Assembly (NCBI GenBank): GCA_938002965.1
Contig: CALKZY010000001.1
Coordinates: 1 to 64,000 of the forward strand
Direction of reading: 5' to 3'
Origin: an uncultured Acidimicrobiales bacterium
GTDB lineage: Bacteria; Actinomycetota; Acidimicrobiia; Acidimicrobiales; SZUA-35
Length of the DNA: 64,000 bases
The position numbers were made by a program, and so were the translations under genes. The notes under the pieces are model-generated. The model had not been told where the DNA came from. It saw nothing but the letters and a program-made list of their open reading frames with translations, and did no database searches. Below are positions 9,014-17,654 of this stretch, piece after piece; positions within the stretch are counted from its first letter, which is position 1, and the number at the start of each line of letters is the position of its first letter.

Positions 9014-9706
9014 TTACGGAATGTCGTAGGCGTCGTCAGCCAGCAGATAGCTGGCCAAATCCAGATCCCGCGGCTCGACGATGTGGTGTGACCAACGATC
9101 GCCGGGCACCCAAACCACTCGACCACCGAGCTGTTCGATAACCACAGTTTCCTCGGTGATGCTGCCGGGTGACGTGGAGTCATCGGCCATGAGATGTGCA
9201 ATGGCCTCTCTCAGGGTCGAAAGGCGGTAGGCCATCGGGCTTTGGGCCACCAGCATTCCGTCCCTACCCAAATGCTGGAGCGAACCGTCCGAGCGCAGAC
9301 TCTTGATCGTGTCCGGTGTCGGCCAAGCCGACATCGCTGCGTCGGCTTGGCCGTCGGTTACGGCCGCCAGCACCGAATGACAGATATCCAGTGTGGCCAG
9401 CGGCCGCGCCGGGTCGTGCACCACGACAAAGTCGGTATTCGGCGGCAGCGCGTCAACAGCAGCTGACAGCGATTGAAGGCGAGAACCGCCTCCGCCGACC
9501 CAGGCATAAACCGGCGGTCCATCCCAGATGTAGCCGGTCGGAACTGCGACCACAGGCTCGCCAACCGCTTTGGTGACCAGGCGAACAGCCCGATCGACCA
9601 AGCGCTCTCCGTTCAATTGGGCGAACTGTTTTGCTGATCCAAACCTCGTGCCGGACCCAGCCGCCAAGACAATGCCGGCAACCGCGGCCGGCCTTTCACT
9701 CGTCAT
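9014..9706 (-). CDS. ispD: 2-C-methyl-D-erythritol 4-phosphate cytidylyltransferase
   Basis: Couples CTP to methylerythritol phosphate in the non-mevalonate isoprenoid pathway. The N-terminus has the nucleotidyltransferase loop LAAGSGTRFG-x3-KQF, and HDPARPL in the middle is the family's conserved acidic/Arg segment. The protein is 230 residues from the ATG at 9706, which has AGGTGG 8 bases upstream; an ATG at 9736 would add ten residues. The usual partner ispF is not next to it. The gene converges on pckG. Confidence 0.9.
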   Translation of the reverse strand: MTSERPAAVAGIVLAAGSGTRFGSAKQFAQLNGERLVDRAVRLVTKAVGEPVVAVPTGYIWDGPPVYAWVGGGGSRLQSLSAAVDALPPNTDFVVVHDPARPLATLDICHSVLAAVTDGQADAAMSAWPTPDTIKSLRSDGSLQHLGRDGMLVAQSPMAYRLSTLREAIAHLMADDSTSPGSITEETVVIEQLGGRVVWVPGDRWSHHIVEPRDLDLASYLLADDAYDIP

Positions 9707-9879
9707 ATCCTGTCCCACCTGACTCGGCGACAACATCGCCTAGCTCTCGACGGGAAACGATACCGGTAAAGATACCCAGACGAAAGGGCACCTCTACCCA
9801 CTAGTCATTCGTTACCCATTGGCGGTGCTTGATGTCGGGCGCGTCGAATGAACCAACAACCTCACCGGCTCAAGCCCTG

Positions 9880-10746
9880 TTACTCGACCGGGTCGACCGG
9901 AATGGCGTTTCTTCGATCCTCGGCACTCAGGCCGGTGTCGCCATCAATGACGCCTAGGACTCCCGACTGTCCGAAACGGGGCACGGTTGGAACGTCACGG
10001 AAGAAGCGGACGGACTGTTTGCCCACCGCCCGTACGAAAGCCCAATTGGCGGAACCACCGACTACGGCCCCGATACCAAAGGGCAGAAGCTTGCCTGCGG
10101 CCAATGCGCTGCGCCTCGTGCCGTACTTCTTGACGACTTCAGCCGCCAAATTGGTGTTAATTCGACGCAAAGCTTCGACTGCCGCCATGTCGCCGCCGAA
10201 CATCGTGGCGCCCCGGGCCGAGGCTGCGTCGCCTGCTTTGTCAAGCATCGTGCCAACACCGGCTCCCTTGGCTGGCCCCGCCTCAGGATCGAGCTGAGCC
10301 ACCAACGTGGAGAACTCTCGTGCCGCCTGCTCACCGAAGGCCATGACGGCCAACACCCAGGCCCGGCGTTCTTCGATCGAGGACTCGGTGTGTCCGTGAA
10401 GAGCACCGATGGTCATGATCATGTCGGTGGCCCGCATAGCGAACCAGCCGAGATCGGCGGCTAACGCTCCGGCCGCGGTTGCGGTTCCCAAACCGGGAGC
10501 AGCAGCGACCGCTCCGGTAGCGGCACCGACAACAGTCAACTCCCGCCGGAACGACTGGAGGACGTCGCCGACACGATCATCGACGTTGTTCCCGTCGGCT
10601 TCGGCAGCGCGCTCCAGCGCACTACCCCATCGTTCCTCGACTGCCTTGTCGATGCCTTTGAGGACGGCTTTTCCAAGCATGTCGAGGGCCGGCTCCGGGA
10701 CTCGCTCAATGGCCTCTTTTTGCAGGTACTTCTTGATTCGGGACAC
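9880..10746 (-). CDS. EcsC family protein
   Basis: A 288-residue protein matching the EcsC family: Gly/Ala-rich amphipathic helices (GAVAAAPGLGTATAAGALAADLGWFAMRATDMIMTIGALHG) and a late LPFGIGAVVGGSANWAFVRAVGKQ segment. EcsC was named from the Bacillus ecs locus, but its biochemical role is not settled; peripheral membrane association is likely. It starts at GTG with GAAGGGCGAG upstream. It lies 42 bases after the small membrane protein on the same strand, so the two may be co-transcribed. Confidence 0.8.
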   Translation of the reverse strand: MSRIKKYLQKEAIERVPEPALDMLGKAVLKGIDKAVEERWGSALERAAEADGNNVDDRVGDVLQSFRRELTVVGAATGAVAAAPGLGTATAAGALAADLGWFAMRATDMIMTIGALHGHTESSIEERRAWVLAVMAFGEQAAREFSTLVAQLDPEAGPAKGAGVGTMLDKAGDAASARGATMFGGDMAAVEALRRINTNLAAEVVKKYGTRRSALAAGKLLPFGIGAVVGGSANWAFVRAVGKQSVRFFRDVPTVPRFGQSGVLGVIDGDTGLSAEDRRNAIPVDPVE

Positions 10747-10788
10747 GTTGGTGGCTCGCCCTTCGTCCTTGAACGGTCTGACCGCAGT

Positions 10789-11154
10789 CTATCCGTCGGG
10801 CAGAAAGACGGTCCGTAGAGCCAATCCCATGATGAACAGGCCACCAAACCCATACAGCAGAAAGCGCCACTTGGGGATCTGAAGACGGTAGGAGTACAAG
10901 ATGGCAACCGAAATCAACGTGAGGAAGCCGTAGAACTCATGGATGCCGGGGGCTTCCCGACCGCTGGACTGCTGGAAGACGACACCGAGAATCACCTGAA
11001 GGCCTACAACCACTTGACTGGTGGCAGTGACCCACCACAGCCACCGCGATCGCAGGCCCTCCACCCAATGGGCGGTCAAGGCCCACAGACCGACTAGGCC
11101 GCTGGTGACAACGACAGTCCAACCAAGCACGGTGTGCAGCGCAGCCAAACTCAC
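10789..11154 (-). CDS. Small four-helix membrane protein, unknown
   Basis: A 121-residue protein with about four hydrophobic helices (roughly 5-26, 38-60, 74-90 and 98-117). His residues at 7, 29 and 72 lie near helix ends, reminiscent of heme- or metal-binding small membrane proteins, but that is only a resemblance. The start is GTG. It is the first gene of a probable pair with the EcsC protein. I do not recognise the family. Confidence 0.7.
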   Translation of the reverse strand: MSLAALHTVLGWTVVVTSGLVGLWALTAHWVEGLRSRWLWWVTATSQVVVGLQVILGVVFQQSSGREAPGIHEFYGFLTLISVAILYSYRLQIPKWRFLLYGFGGLFIMGLALRTVFLPDG

Positions 11155-11241
11155 GAGGCGAATCCTAGCCAGGCCGCTCTAGCCATCCCCCGTTGAGTGA
11201 ACGCTGGTGCCTTTGGCCTCGTTTGATGAGATAGTGAGGTC

Positions 11242-11532
11242 GTGCGACACCGACGTTTCTACATCACTGAGCTGACCACGTCAGGCCGTGTTGTGCCCTC
11301 GCGTGGAGGGGACCTGATCATCGCCGCTCGGGATGAAACGACCGATATCGACTGGGAACTGATTCATCGATCAAGCAAACGTCACCTGATCAAACAGGAG
11401 CCCTACGACCTCGAGATGCAGGGGCCGGAGGGCACATTCGCCGGCCCGGCCATTCTGGTGCGATCCGACGGTCTCTCGCACGTGTTCCGAGGGGTGGGAA
11501 CACTCGAAGGTTTCGACGCCTCCGGTTTGTGA
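11242..11532 (+). CDS. Conserved-looking hypothetical protein
   Basis: A 96-residue soluble protein starting at GTG (AGTGAGGTC just upstream contains GAGG). It is mixed alpha/beta with no membrane segment, Cys motif or recognised domain. Codon usage looks like that of its neighbours. It is divergent from the small membrane protein and 51-60 bases upstream of the protease, so it may be the first gene of a pair with it. Confidence 0.6.
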   Translation: MRHRRFYITELTTSGRVVPSRGGDLIIAARDETTDIDWELIHRSSKRHLIKQEPYDLEMQGPEGTFAGPAILVRSDGLSHVFRGVGTLEGFDASGL

Positions 11533-11592
11533 GCGACGCCACCGATCGCTGCCCGAATCGCCTGATCGTCACTGAACAGTAGGATGGACGAC

Positions 11593-12378
11593 GTGTACAC
11601 CGAAGCGGCGGCCGTTGAGAAGATTCGACCAAGTCCGGTTTTCATCGGATTGGTAGTGCTAACCGTTGTGGCCGCCTGGCTTACGACGACCGATTTGGTC
11701 TCGCCGGGTATCGCCGTTTTTCTCTTCGTCATCCTGGCCTGGATCTTGTCGGTTACCTTCCATGAGTTCGCTCACGCGGTCGTCGCATGGCGAAGCGGCG
11801 ACCGTAGCGTCGCCCAGCGCGGCTACTTGACCCTCGATCCACGCAAGTACACCCACCCCATTCTGTCGATCGCTCTTCCGATCTTCTTTGTGCTGATCGG
11901 GGGTCTTCCCCTGCCGGGTGGGGCGGTCCTGATCAACCGAGCGGCACTCAGCGACCGGGAGTCAGTTCTGGTCGCCTTGGCTGGGCCCTTCACCAACCTG
12001 GCTCTGGGGGCCATGGCGTTGTACGCAGTTGGCGGTGGCCTTGTAGACAGCGCGACTCAGCCGACCCTGGTGGCTGCCCTGGGCTTGTTCGGAATCTTTC
12101 AGATCTTCGTCTTCGTACTGAATATGCTGCCCATACCCGGGCTGGACGGCTACGCCGCCATCGAACCGGCGCTACCGGAATCAACTCGCCAACTACTGCG
12201 ACCAGTGGCCCAGTACGCCTTCATCATTCTTTTCATTGGTTTGTTCTCGTCGCCCTGGCTGGGGCGATTGTTCTTCGACGGGGTATTCGCCATCGTCGAC
12301 TTGTTCGGTGTCAGCCGAAACAGTTTCCAAACCTGGTACGAACTCTTCCGCTTTTGGGGTGACATCGGGCTGTTGTAG
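11593..12378 (+). CDS. Site-2 protease family (M50-like) membrane protein
   Basis: A polytopic membrane metalloprotease-like protein of 261 residues. HEFAH at about 57-61 gives the zinc-binding HExxH in a transmembrane helix, and NMLPIPGLDGYAAI at about 180 gives the second zinc ligand motif (N-x-L-P-x-P-x-L-D-G). This is the short S2P type without a PDZ domain. AGGA lies 8 bases before the GTG at 11593; an ATG at 11584 abuts the AGG and is less likely. Members cut regulatory proteins within the membrane; no substrate can be named here. Confidence 0.85.
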   Translation: MYTEAAAVEKIRPSPVFIGLVVLTVVAAWLTTTDLVSPGIAVFLFVILAWILSVTFHEFAHAVVAWRSGDRSVAQRGYLTLDPRKYTHPILSIALPIFFVLIGGLPLPGGAVLINRAALSDRESVLVALAGPFTNLALGAMALYAVGGGLVDSATQPTLVAALGLFGIFQIFVFVLNMLPIPGLDGYAAIEPALPESTRQLLRPVAQYAFIILFIGLFSSPWLGRLFFDGVFAIVDLFGVSRNSFQTWYELFRFWGDIGLL

Positions 12379-12388
12379 CCCCAACAGC
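12369..12388. terminator. Bidirectional terminator-like hairpin
   Basis: GCTGTTG (12369-12375) pairs with CAACAGC (12382-12388) around a six-base loop. It lies across the stop of the protease gene and directly before the stop of the convergent CoA-transferase gene. No T-run is present. Confidence 0.5.
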
Positions 12389-12389
12389 A

Positions 12390-13532
12390 CTAGGCCACGG
12401 CACCAGAACCTTTGAGCCCGGCCGTATCCTCTGGGCTGAACCCAAAGCGTGCAAGCACTTTGTCGGTGTGCTGGCCTGGATGAGCAGCCGAACCCTGCAC
12501 TTTCGGCTCGGTTCGACTGAATCGGGGTGATGGACCGGCCTGAGTCATGCCGTCCACGTCAACAAAGGTCCCACGGTGAACGTTGTGCGGATGCTTGGCC
12601 GCGTCCTCCATGGACAACACCGGAGCGAAGCAGACATCACTGTGCTCCATCAGTTCGCACCACTCGGCTCGCGTCTTAGAAGCAAAGAGCGTGGCCAGCC
12701 GATCTTTGGCGTCAGGCCACGAGGATTGATCATGTTGGGGACCAAGGTCGTCTTCGGTTAGTCCGGTCTTCTCCAGCAGCTCGGCGTAGAACTGTGGCTC
12801 CAGCGAGCCGATCGAGATGTACTCGTCGTCGGCACAACGGTAAACGTCATAACAGGGGGCGCCGGTGTCGAGCAGATTGGTTCCCCGCTCGGGACCCCAC
12901 ATTCCTGCTGCTTTGAGGCCCCACACGAAGTTAGCCAGCGTGGCCGCCCCGTCGACCATTGCTGCATCCACCACCTGGCCGGACCCCGAGCGACGGGCTT
13001 CGAGGATGCCGCAGACCATGCCGAACGCCAGCATCATGCCGCCGCCGCCGAAGTCACCCAACATGTTCAGGGGAGGTACGGGTCCCTCTCCTCTGCGGCC
13101 GATGGGCTCCAGCGCACCGGCCAACGAGATGTAGTTGATGTCGTGTCCGGCTGCATGAGCGTAGGGACCCTCCTGACCCCAGCCGGTCATCCGGCCGTAC
13201 ACCAAGGCCGGGTTGCGGGCCATGCAGTCCTCAGGACCCAGTCCAAGCCGTTCAGTTACCCCAGGTCGGAACCCTTCGATGACCCCGTCGGCTTGTTCGA
13301 CCAGTCGCATTACGGTCTCCACGCCGTCGGCCTGTTTCAGATCAACGCCAAGAGACGAACGGCCGCGCCCTAAAACGTCAGGTGGCGGTCGGTCGGGTGC
13401 CGGGCGACGCACAGCCGATGCCCGATCAACGCGAACCACGTCGGCCCCCATATCCGAGAGCATCATGCCACAAAATGGGCCAGGCCCAATTCCGGCGAGC
13501 TCGATGATGGTCAATCCTTCCAGCGGTCCCAT
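12390..13532 (-). CDS. CaiB/BaiF CoA-transferase family, alpha-methylacyl-CoA racemase-like
   Basis: A 380-residue class III CoA-transferase fold protein. GPGPFCGMMLSDMGADVVRVDR near the start and GHDINYISLAGAL at about 150 are typical of the racemase (Mcr/AMACR) branch, in which a His-Asp pair removes the 2-proton so that 2-methylacyl-CoA esters become degradable by beta-oxidation. LEPQFY at about 245 matches the Glu region. Substrates are likely branched or sterol-derived acyl-CoAs. A true CoA-transferase is the alternative; the HD pair favours the racemase. Confidence 0.88.
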   Translation of the reverse strand: MGPLEGLTIIELAGIGPGPFCGMMLSDMGADVVRVDRASAVRRPAPDRPPPDVLGRGRSSLGVDLKQADGVETVMRLVEQADGVIEGFRPGVTERLGLGPEDCMARNPALVYGRMTGWGQEGPYAHAAGHDINYISLAGALEPIGRRGEGPVPPLNMLGDFGGGGMMLAFGMVCGILEARRSGSGQVVDAAMVDGAATLANFVWGLKAAGMWGPERGTNLLDTGAPCYDVYRCADDEYISIGSLEPQFYAELLEKTGLTEDDLGPQHDQSSWPDAKDRLATLFASKTRAEWCELMEHSDVCFAPVLSMEDAAKHPHNVHRGTFVDVDGMTQAGPSPRFSRTEPKVQGSAAHPGQHTDKVLARFGFSPEDTAGLKGSGAVA

Positions 13533-13611
13533 GGCGCCAACACTAGATCGAACCGGCCGCTGGAACCTTGTCGGACCGCGGGCTCCACAATCTGATGCCT
13601 AAGCTAAGCCG

Positions 13612-14115
13612 GTGAGCAGCCAGGAGACAAGCGACGAACCGGTGGTCGCGGTGAAGACGGGACCGGACTTGACAGTGGGTGAGCTCCACGATCTTCTTCG
13701 CTTGCGCACGGAGATTTTTGTGGTCGAGCAGGAGTGCCCCTACCAAGAGGTTGATGGCAGAGATCTGCTGGCCACCACCACACACCTATGGGTTCAGGGC
13801 GAGGACGGACCAGTCGCCTGTCTTCGACTGCTGGGCGATGATGGCCAACACCAAATCGGCCGGGTGGCAACGGCCGGTTCAGCCCGCGGTAGAGGCCTGG
13901 CATCGCTTTTGGTGGCGCAAACACTGGCCCGCCTCGACAACGTGGGCGACTCCAACCGACAAGAGATGCCAGTAGTGCTGGCCGCCCAGACCTACCTAGT
14001 TGACTTCTACCGAAGCCATGGCTTCGATGTTGACGGGCCAGAGTTCATCGAAGATGGCATCCCCCACACGCCAATGCGGCGGATTCGACAGCCACATGCT
14101 GGGCACACGACGTAG
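13612..14115 (+). CDS. GNAT family N-acyltransferase (ElaA-like)
   Basis: A 167-residue acetyl-CoA-dependent acyltransferase. LLRLRTEIFVVEQECPYQEVDG near the N-terminus resembles ElaA, and GRVATAGSARGRGLASLLV carries the acetyl-CoA loop (R-G-x-G-L/A). The end, VDFYRSHGFDVDG-x-FIEDGIPH, is the usual ElaA-type finish. It starts at GTG and is divergent from the racemase gene, 79 bases away. The acceptor is unknown. Confidence 0.85.
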   Translation: MSSQETSDEPVVAVKTGPDLTVGELHDLLRLRTEIFVVEQECPYQEVDGRDLLATTTHLWVQGEDGPVACLRLLGDDGQHQIGRVATAGSARGRGLASLLVAQTLARLDNVGDSNRQEMPVVLAAQTYLVDFYRSHGFDVDGPEFIEDGIPHTPMRRIRQPHAGHTT

Positions 14116-14195
14116 CCGGGTCAGCGGAGTCACAACAAACAATCGGCCATTGCCATGCCCCGTGCCACCGGCGCCATCTAGCCTGGGGTCACGTC

Positions 14196-14981
14196 ATGGA
14201 GTGGGGTAACACTCTCGAAGGTTCAGTCGTGGCATCTAAGTCGTCAGCCAAATCCCGTTCCAAAGAACCACCACGCAAGCCGCGCCGCCCAGGAAGGGTC
14301 CTGGCCATCGGTGTTCTGGCTTTCTCGGTCGCCGGCCTGGCGAGCGCAGTATTGGGCTTATTCGGAGACGACCAAAACAACAGCCAGAACAACAGCGCCA
14401 TTATCAGCGCCTCCGACGGGAGGGATGACAACACCCCCGATGCAGGGAGTGCCACCAGTGCCTCGGCCGATGTGGCCGGAGTGGAAGCCGAAGTGGCAGC
14501 ACAGTCGGCGTTAACCGAAGCACCGCCGCGGCTCGGCCAGTATCAAGAACTGGTGGATCTCGACGGTTGGATCAACAGCAACGCCGTTGACCTCGGCTCG
14601 TTCAGCGGTCAGGTAAGGATCGTCAAGTTCTGGACGTTCGGCTGTGTGAACTGCAAGAACACTCTCCCCCACCTGCGGGAGATCTACAGCCGTTGGCAAC
14701 CGGAAGGCTTGGAGATCGTCGGCGTGCACTCCCCAGAATTCGACTTCGAACGTGACCCGGAGGCCGTCTCTCAGGCCACGGTCGACCAGAGCATCCCTTG
14801 GCCCGTTGCCCTGGACACCGACAAGACCAACTTCCATGCCTGGCAGGGATCACGTCGGTTCTGGCCCCGAACCTACGTGATTGATCAGAGCGGACAGCTT
14901 CGCTACGACCACATAGGCGAGGGCCGCTACGACGAGTTGGAAGCAACCGTGTCCTATCTGATTCAGAACCCGGGCGCCTGA
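14196..14981 (+). CDS. Membrane-anchored thioredoxin-like (TlpA/DipZ-type) protein
   Basis: A 261-residue protein with a Lys/Arg-rich N-terminus, one membrane anchor at about 35-56, a Ser/Ala/Asp-rich linker to about 100, then a thioredoxin fold outside the membrane. The active site is WTFGCVNCKNT, a CxxC redox pair, in the form seen in DipZ C-terminal domains. Such proteins reduce or isomerise disulfides on exported proteins. An in-frame GTG at 14229 with AAGG upstream is a credible alternative start. A CcdA-like protein follows 33 bases downstream and could supply its electrons. Confidence 0.85.
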   Translation: MEWGNTLEGSVVASKSSAKSRSKEPPRKPRRPGRVLAIGVLAFSVAGLASAVLGLFGDDQNNSQNNSAIISASDGRDDNTPDAGSATSASADVAGVEAEVAAQSALTEAPPRLGQYQELVDLDGWINSNAVDLGSFSGQVRIVKFWTFGCVNCKNTLPHLREIYSRWQPEGLEIVGVHSPEFDFERDPEAVSQATVDQSIPWPVALDTDKTNFHAWQGSRRFWPRTYVIDQSGQLRYDHIGEGRYDELEATVSYLIQNPGA

Positions 14982-15014
14982 GCGCTCCCGGCCGATGCTA
15001 AAACGTTGCTTGTC

Positions 15015-15611
15015 ATGTTGATGCTATTGGTTGAAGGATTCGAGGCAGCGATCCTGCCATGCACCCTCATTCTTTTGATACCTGGGATAGCGGTCGCCTT
15101 AACGGCTCGAGAGACGGCGCTCCCGGCGTTGACCGGCTTCTGCCTCTCGGTACTGATCTTCTCCTGGCTTCGATTTAGCGAATCAGGCGCCGGTTGGCAT
15201 CGACTCTTCGCTGCCTTGGCGTTGTTCATAGCCGTTGCCATCCTGCTCGCTCCTCCCGTCGCCCGCCTCGACCTGGTTGCGCTTCTGGGTGGCGCGCTGG
15301 CTGGATTCGCCGCCGCCGAACTGTGGTTGCCTTGCGTGGGTGCTGAATTTGGTCAGCTACTGACCCGCCTGCCCGAGCTGGGAACGTCGGGCTTGGGGTC
15401 TATGGCCGTCTACCTGCTTGGAGCGTTGAGTCCTCTATTGGCCCTCGGCGCCATTCACCACCTAACAGCCGACTGGTTCCTCGAACTCATCGAACCACCG
15501 CTCTCCATAGTTGGCGCCGCCATCATGGCTGGATTGGCAGTCGCTACTGCTGTCGGCTTTCACGAGACCCTCGTCGGCAAGCTCTTCGAATGGAGCTTGG
15601 CCTATGTCTAG
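15015..15611 (+). CDS. CcdA-like membrane electron-transfer protein
   Basis: A 198-residue protein with about six membrane helices. AILPCTLILLIPG near the start and LWLPCVGAEF at about residue 110 place one Cys in each of two helices, matching the CcdA pattern (SPC-x-LPLIPG and TPC-x-GP), which carries electrons from cytoplasmic thioredoxin across the membrane. A TTG at 15006 and an ATG at 15021 are alternative starts. With the preceding thioredoxin-like gene it makes a split version of the fused DipZ/DsbD system. Confidence 0.75.
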   Translation: MLMLLVEGFEAAILPCTLILLIPGIAVALTARETALPALTGFCLSVLIFSWLRFSESGAGWHRLFAALALFIAVAILLAPPVARLDLVALLGGALAGFAAAELWLPCVGAEFGQLLTRLPELGTSGLGSMAVYLLGALSPLLALGAIHHLTADWFLELIEPPLSIVGAAIMAGLAVATAVGFHETLVGKLFEWSLAYV

Positions 15612-15655
15612 ATCGGCATCCGAGCAAGCTGGTTTCTAGGCCGCCTCGGCGAGGC

Positions 15656-16444
15656 TCACGGTGCGTGCCCGAGCACGCCTCTCCACCCTCGACGTAGCAG
15701 CCATGACTGAGCCCACAGGCTCCACAACGCCACCCCGACTCCGGCCAGTGCCGCCAGGCGCATCCAACGACTGATCGAATCGCGGGCGGTCTCAACGGCG
15801 TCTCGGACCTCGCCAAAGCCGGCCTGAAGCTGGTTTAACTCTTCGCTAACCTGCGCTGCGTCCGCGGTCGGAATCCTGCCGCTGTCAGCTCCGCTCGCCG
15901 CGGTCTCAGCGATGGACGTACTGGATCGCTCAATGCCGCCCAGCACGCCTTCCAGCGGCTCAAGCTCAAGCGGCAGCCATCGGTACACAGGGTGATCGGC
16001 GATCGCCGACAAGCTTCGCTGTGCCCCATCGGCCAGGTCAGCCAAACTATCGGCCCGAGCCGACAGCAGATCAATGTCAGTCTGTGGTACACCAGACCGT
16101 CCGACCAACTCATCAGCTTGGTCAACCCTTGTTTCAAGCTGACTCACCGAAGAGGCAATGGGCTCAATTAGGCGGTCGGTGGAGTCGCCGGCCGCCAACC
16201 CGAACCTAAGCAGAACTACAACGACCGCCAGCGACAGCAAGCAGCCGATCAGTCCCGCCAGGGTTGCGATGAGGCCAAGAAAGCGCCCACCCAGTTGACC
16301 CCCGGTACCCCGTTTGGACAGAGTCGGAGGCACAACCGCCAAGTCATCGTCTTCAAGTATCGACGGTGCCTCCGGTTCCGGGTCGAGCCCGGTAGTCGGC
16401 AGATGCTCTGTCAGTTCGTGTGGCTGGTGGTCGGGCATCTCCAT
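15656..16444 (-). CDS. Two-helix membrane protein with external coiled-coil region, unknown
   Basis: From the ATG at 16444 the protein is 262 residues: an acidic Pro/Glu-rich cytoplasmic head, a membrane segment at about 56-80, a region of about 140 residues rich in Ala, Ser, Asp and Leu with heptad-like spacing, then a second membrane segment near 235-253 and a short Arg-rich tail. The frame runs 47 codons further upstream but that part shows no gene-like character. I do not recognise the family. It is convergent with the CcdA-like gene. Confidence 0.65.
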   Translation of the reverse strand: MEMPDHQPHELTEHLPTTGLDPEPEAPSILEDDDLAVVPPTLSKRGTGGQLGGRFLGLIATLAGLIGCLLSLAVVVVLLRFGLAAGDSTDRLIEPIASSVSQLETRVDQADELVGRSGVPQTDIDLLSARADSLADLADGAQRSLSAIADHPVYRWLPLELEPLEGVLGGIERSSTSIAETAASGADSGRIPTADAAQVSEELNQLQAGFGEVRDAVETARDSISRWMRLAALAGVGVALWSLWAQSWLLRRGWRGVLGHAP

Positions 16445-16561
16445 GATCCCGCTCGTCGTCCGGTGGGAAGCAGAACCTACAGTAGTGTCGAACAGCACCA
16501 AAGTTGACCATCGCCCGAACACCGGAATCGTTCCGGCGCACAACATGTGGCAGGAGACAAC

Positions 16562-17584
16562 ATGGCGACCAATCCGGCGGACCAAGTTTCACCCGATGAG
16601 GACCAGGAGGGTCATGCACTGGCCCATGCCATGGTGGCCTCATCAGACGTAACAATCCATTGCGTCATCGCCACCCCTGACGGCGAACCGCTGGACACCG
16701 TCGTGATGGTGCACGGTTTCCCCGAACTCTGGTATTCATGGCGACACCAGCTCCGAGCTCTCTCGGCAGCCGGTTACCGGGCAATCGCCGTGGATGTCCG
16801 AGGCTACGGGCGATCGAGTGCACCACAAGAAATCGAGGCGTACTCTATGACCTCGCTGGTCGGAGACGTCATCTCGGTGCTCGACCACTTTGGCTGTGAA
16901 CAGGCGGTTGTCGTCGGGCACGACTGGGGCGCCCCTGTTGCTTGGAACACCGCGCTGTTGCGGCCCGACCGGGTCAGTGGCGTGGCAGGCCTTTCCGTCC
17001 CCTACAGTCCGCGGGGCGACGCGAAACCGCTCGACGCCTTCCGCTCCTTCTCGCCGGAAGAGCTCTTCTATATCGACTACTTTCAGGAGCCCGGGGTCGT
17101 CGAAGCCGAAGTGAAACCTGACCTGGCCGGTTGGCTTAAGGGCTTCTACTTCAGCGCATCGGGCGAGGCCGACCTCACAGAACCCTCGATGGGCTTCGTG
17201 CCCCCCGGTAGGGCGATGCGAGAGCGATTCCAAACGCCCAAATCGGGACAGATGGCCTGGATGAGCGACGAGGACTTTCAGTACTATCTCGACGAGTTCT
17301 CACGAACCGGTCTGACCGGTGGTTTCAACCGTTACCGCAACATCACCCGAGACTGGCACGAGCTTGCCGCCTGGCGCTACGCACCCATCGCGGTTCCCGC
17401 CCTGTTCGTCGGCGGAGACGTCGACGGCCCGACCATGCTCGGCGCTGATGCCATTAGGCGATTCGATCGGAACCTCCCCCACCTCACGCGCAGTGTGATT
17501 CTTGATGACTGCGGTCATTGGGTACAGCAAGAGAAACCGTCTGAGGTCAACCAGCTGCTGATCGAGTTCTTGAACGGTCTGTAG
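16562..17584 (+). CDS. Alpha/beta hydrolase, epoxide hydrolase-like
   Basis: A 340-residue cytoplasmic enzyme that opens epoxides through an ester intermediate. HGFPELWYSWRHQ at about 51-63 gives the oxyanion motif, GHDWGAP at about 119-125 the nucleophile Asp, and GHWVQQEKP near the C-terminus the catalytic His. The HGFPE and HDWG combination is that of soluble epoxide hydrolases rather than esterases (which have GxSxG); haloalkane dehalogenases are the nearest alternative. AGGAG five bases before the ATG at 16562 fixes the start over the GTG at 16547. Confidence 0.88.
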   Translation: MATNPADQVSPDEDQEGHALAHAMVASSDVTIHCVIATPDGEPLDTVVMVHGFPELWYSWRHQLRALSAAGYRAIAVDVRGYGRSSAPQEIEAYSMTSLVGDVISVLDHFGCEQAVVVGHDWGAPVAWNTALLRPDRVSGVAGLSVPYSPRGDAKPLDAFRSFSPEELFYIDYFQEPGVVEAEVKPDLAGWLKGFYFSASGEADLTEPSMGFVPPGRAMRERFQTPKSGQMAWMSDEDFQYYLDEFSRTGLTGGFNRYRNITRDWHELAAWRYAPIAVPALFVGGDVDGPTMLGADAIRRFDRNLPHLTRSVILDDCGHWVQQEKPSEVNQLLIEFLNGL

Positions 17585-17654
17585 AACTAAGCTGCTTTCA
17601 GTGCTGAACGGGCGAACGCACAAGGATTTTTCGGCCGGACTGTGACCCGGGTCG

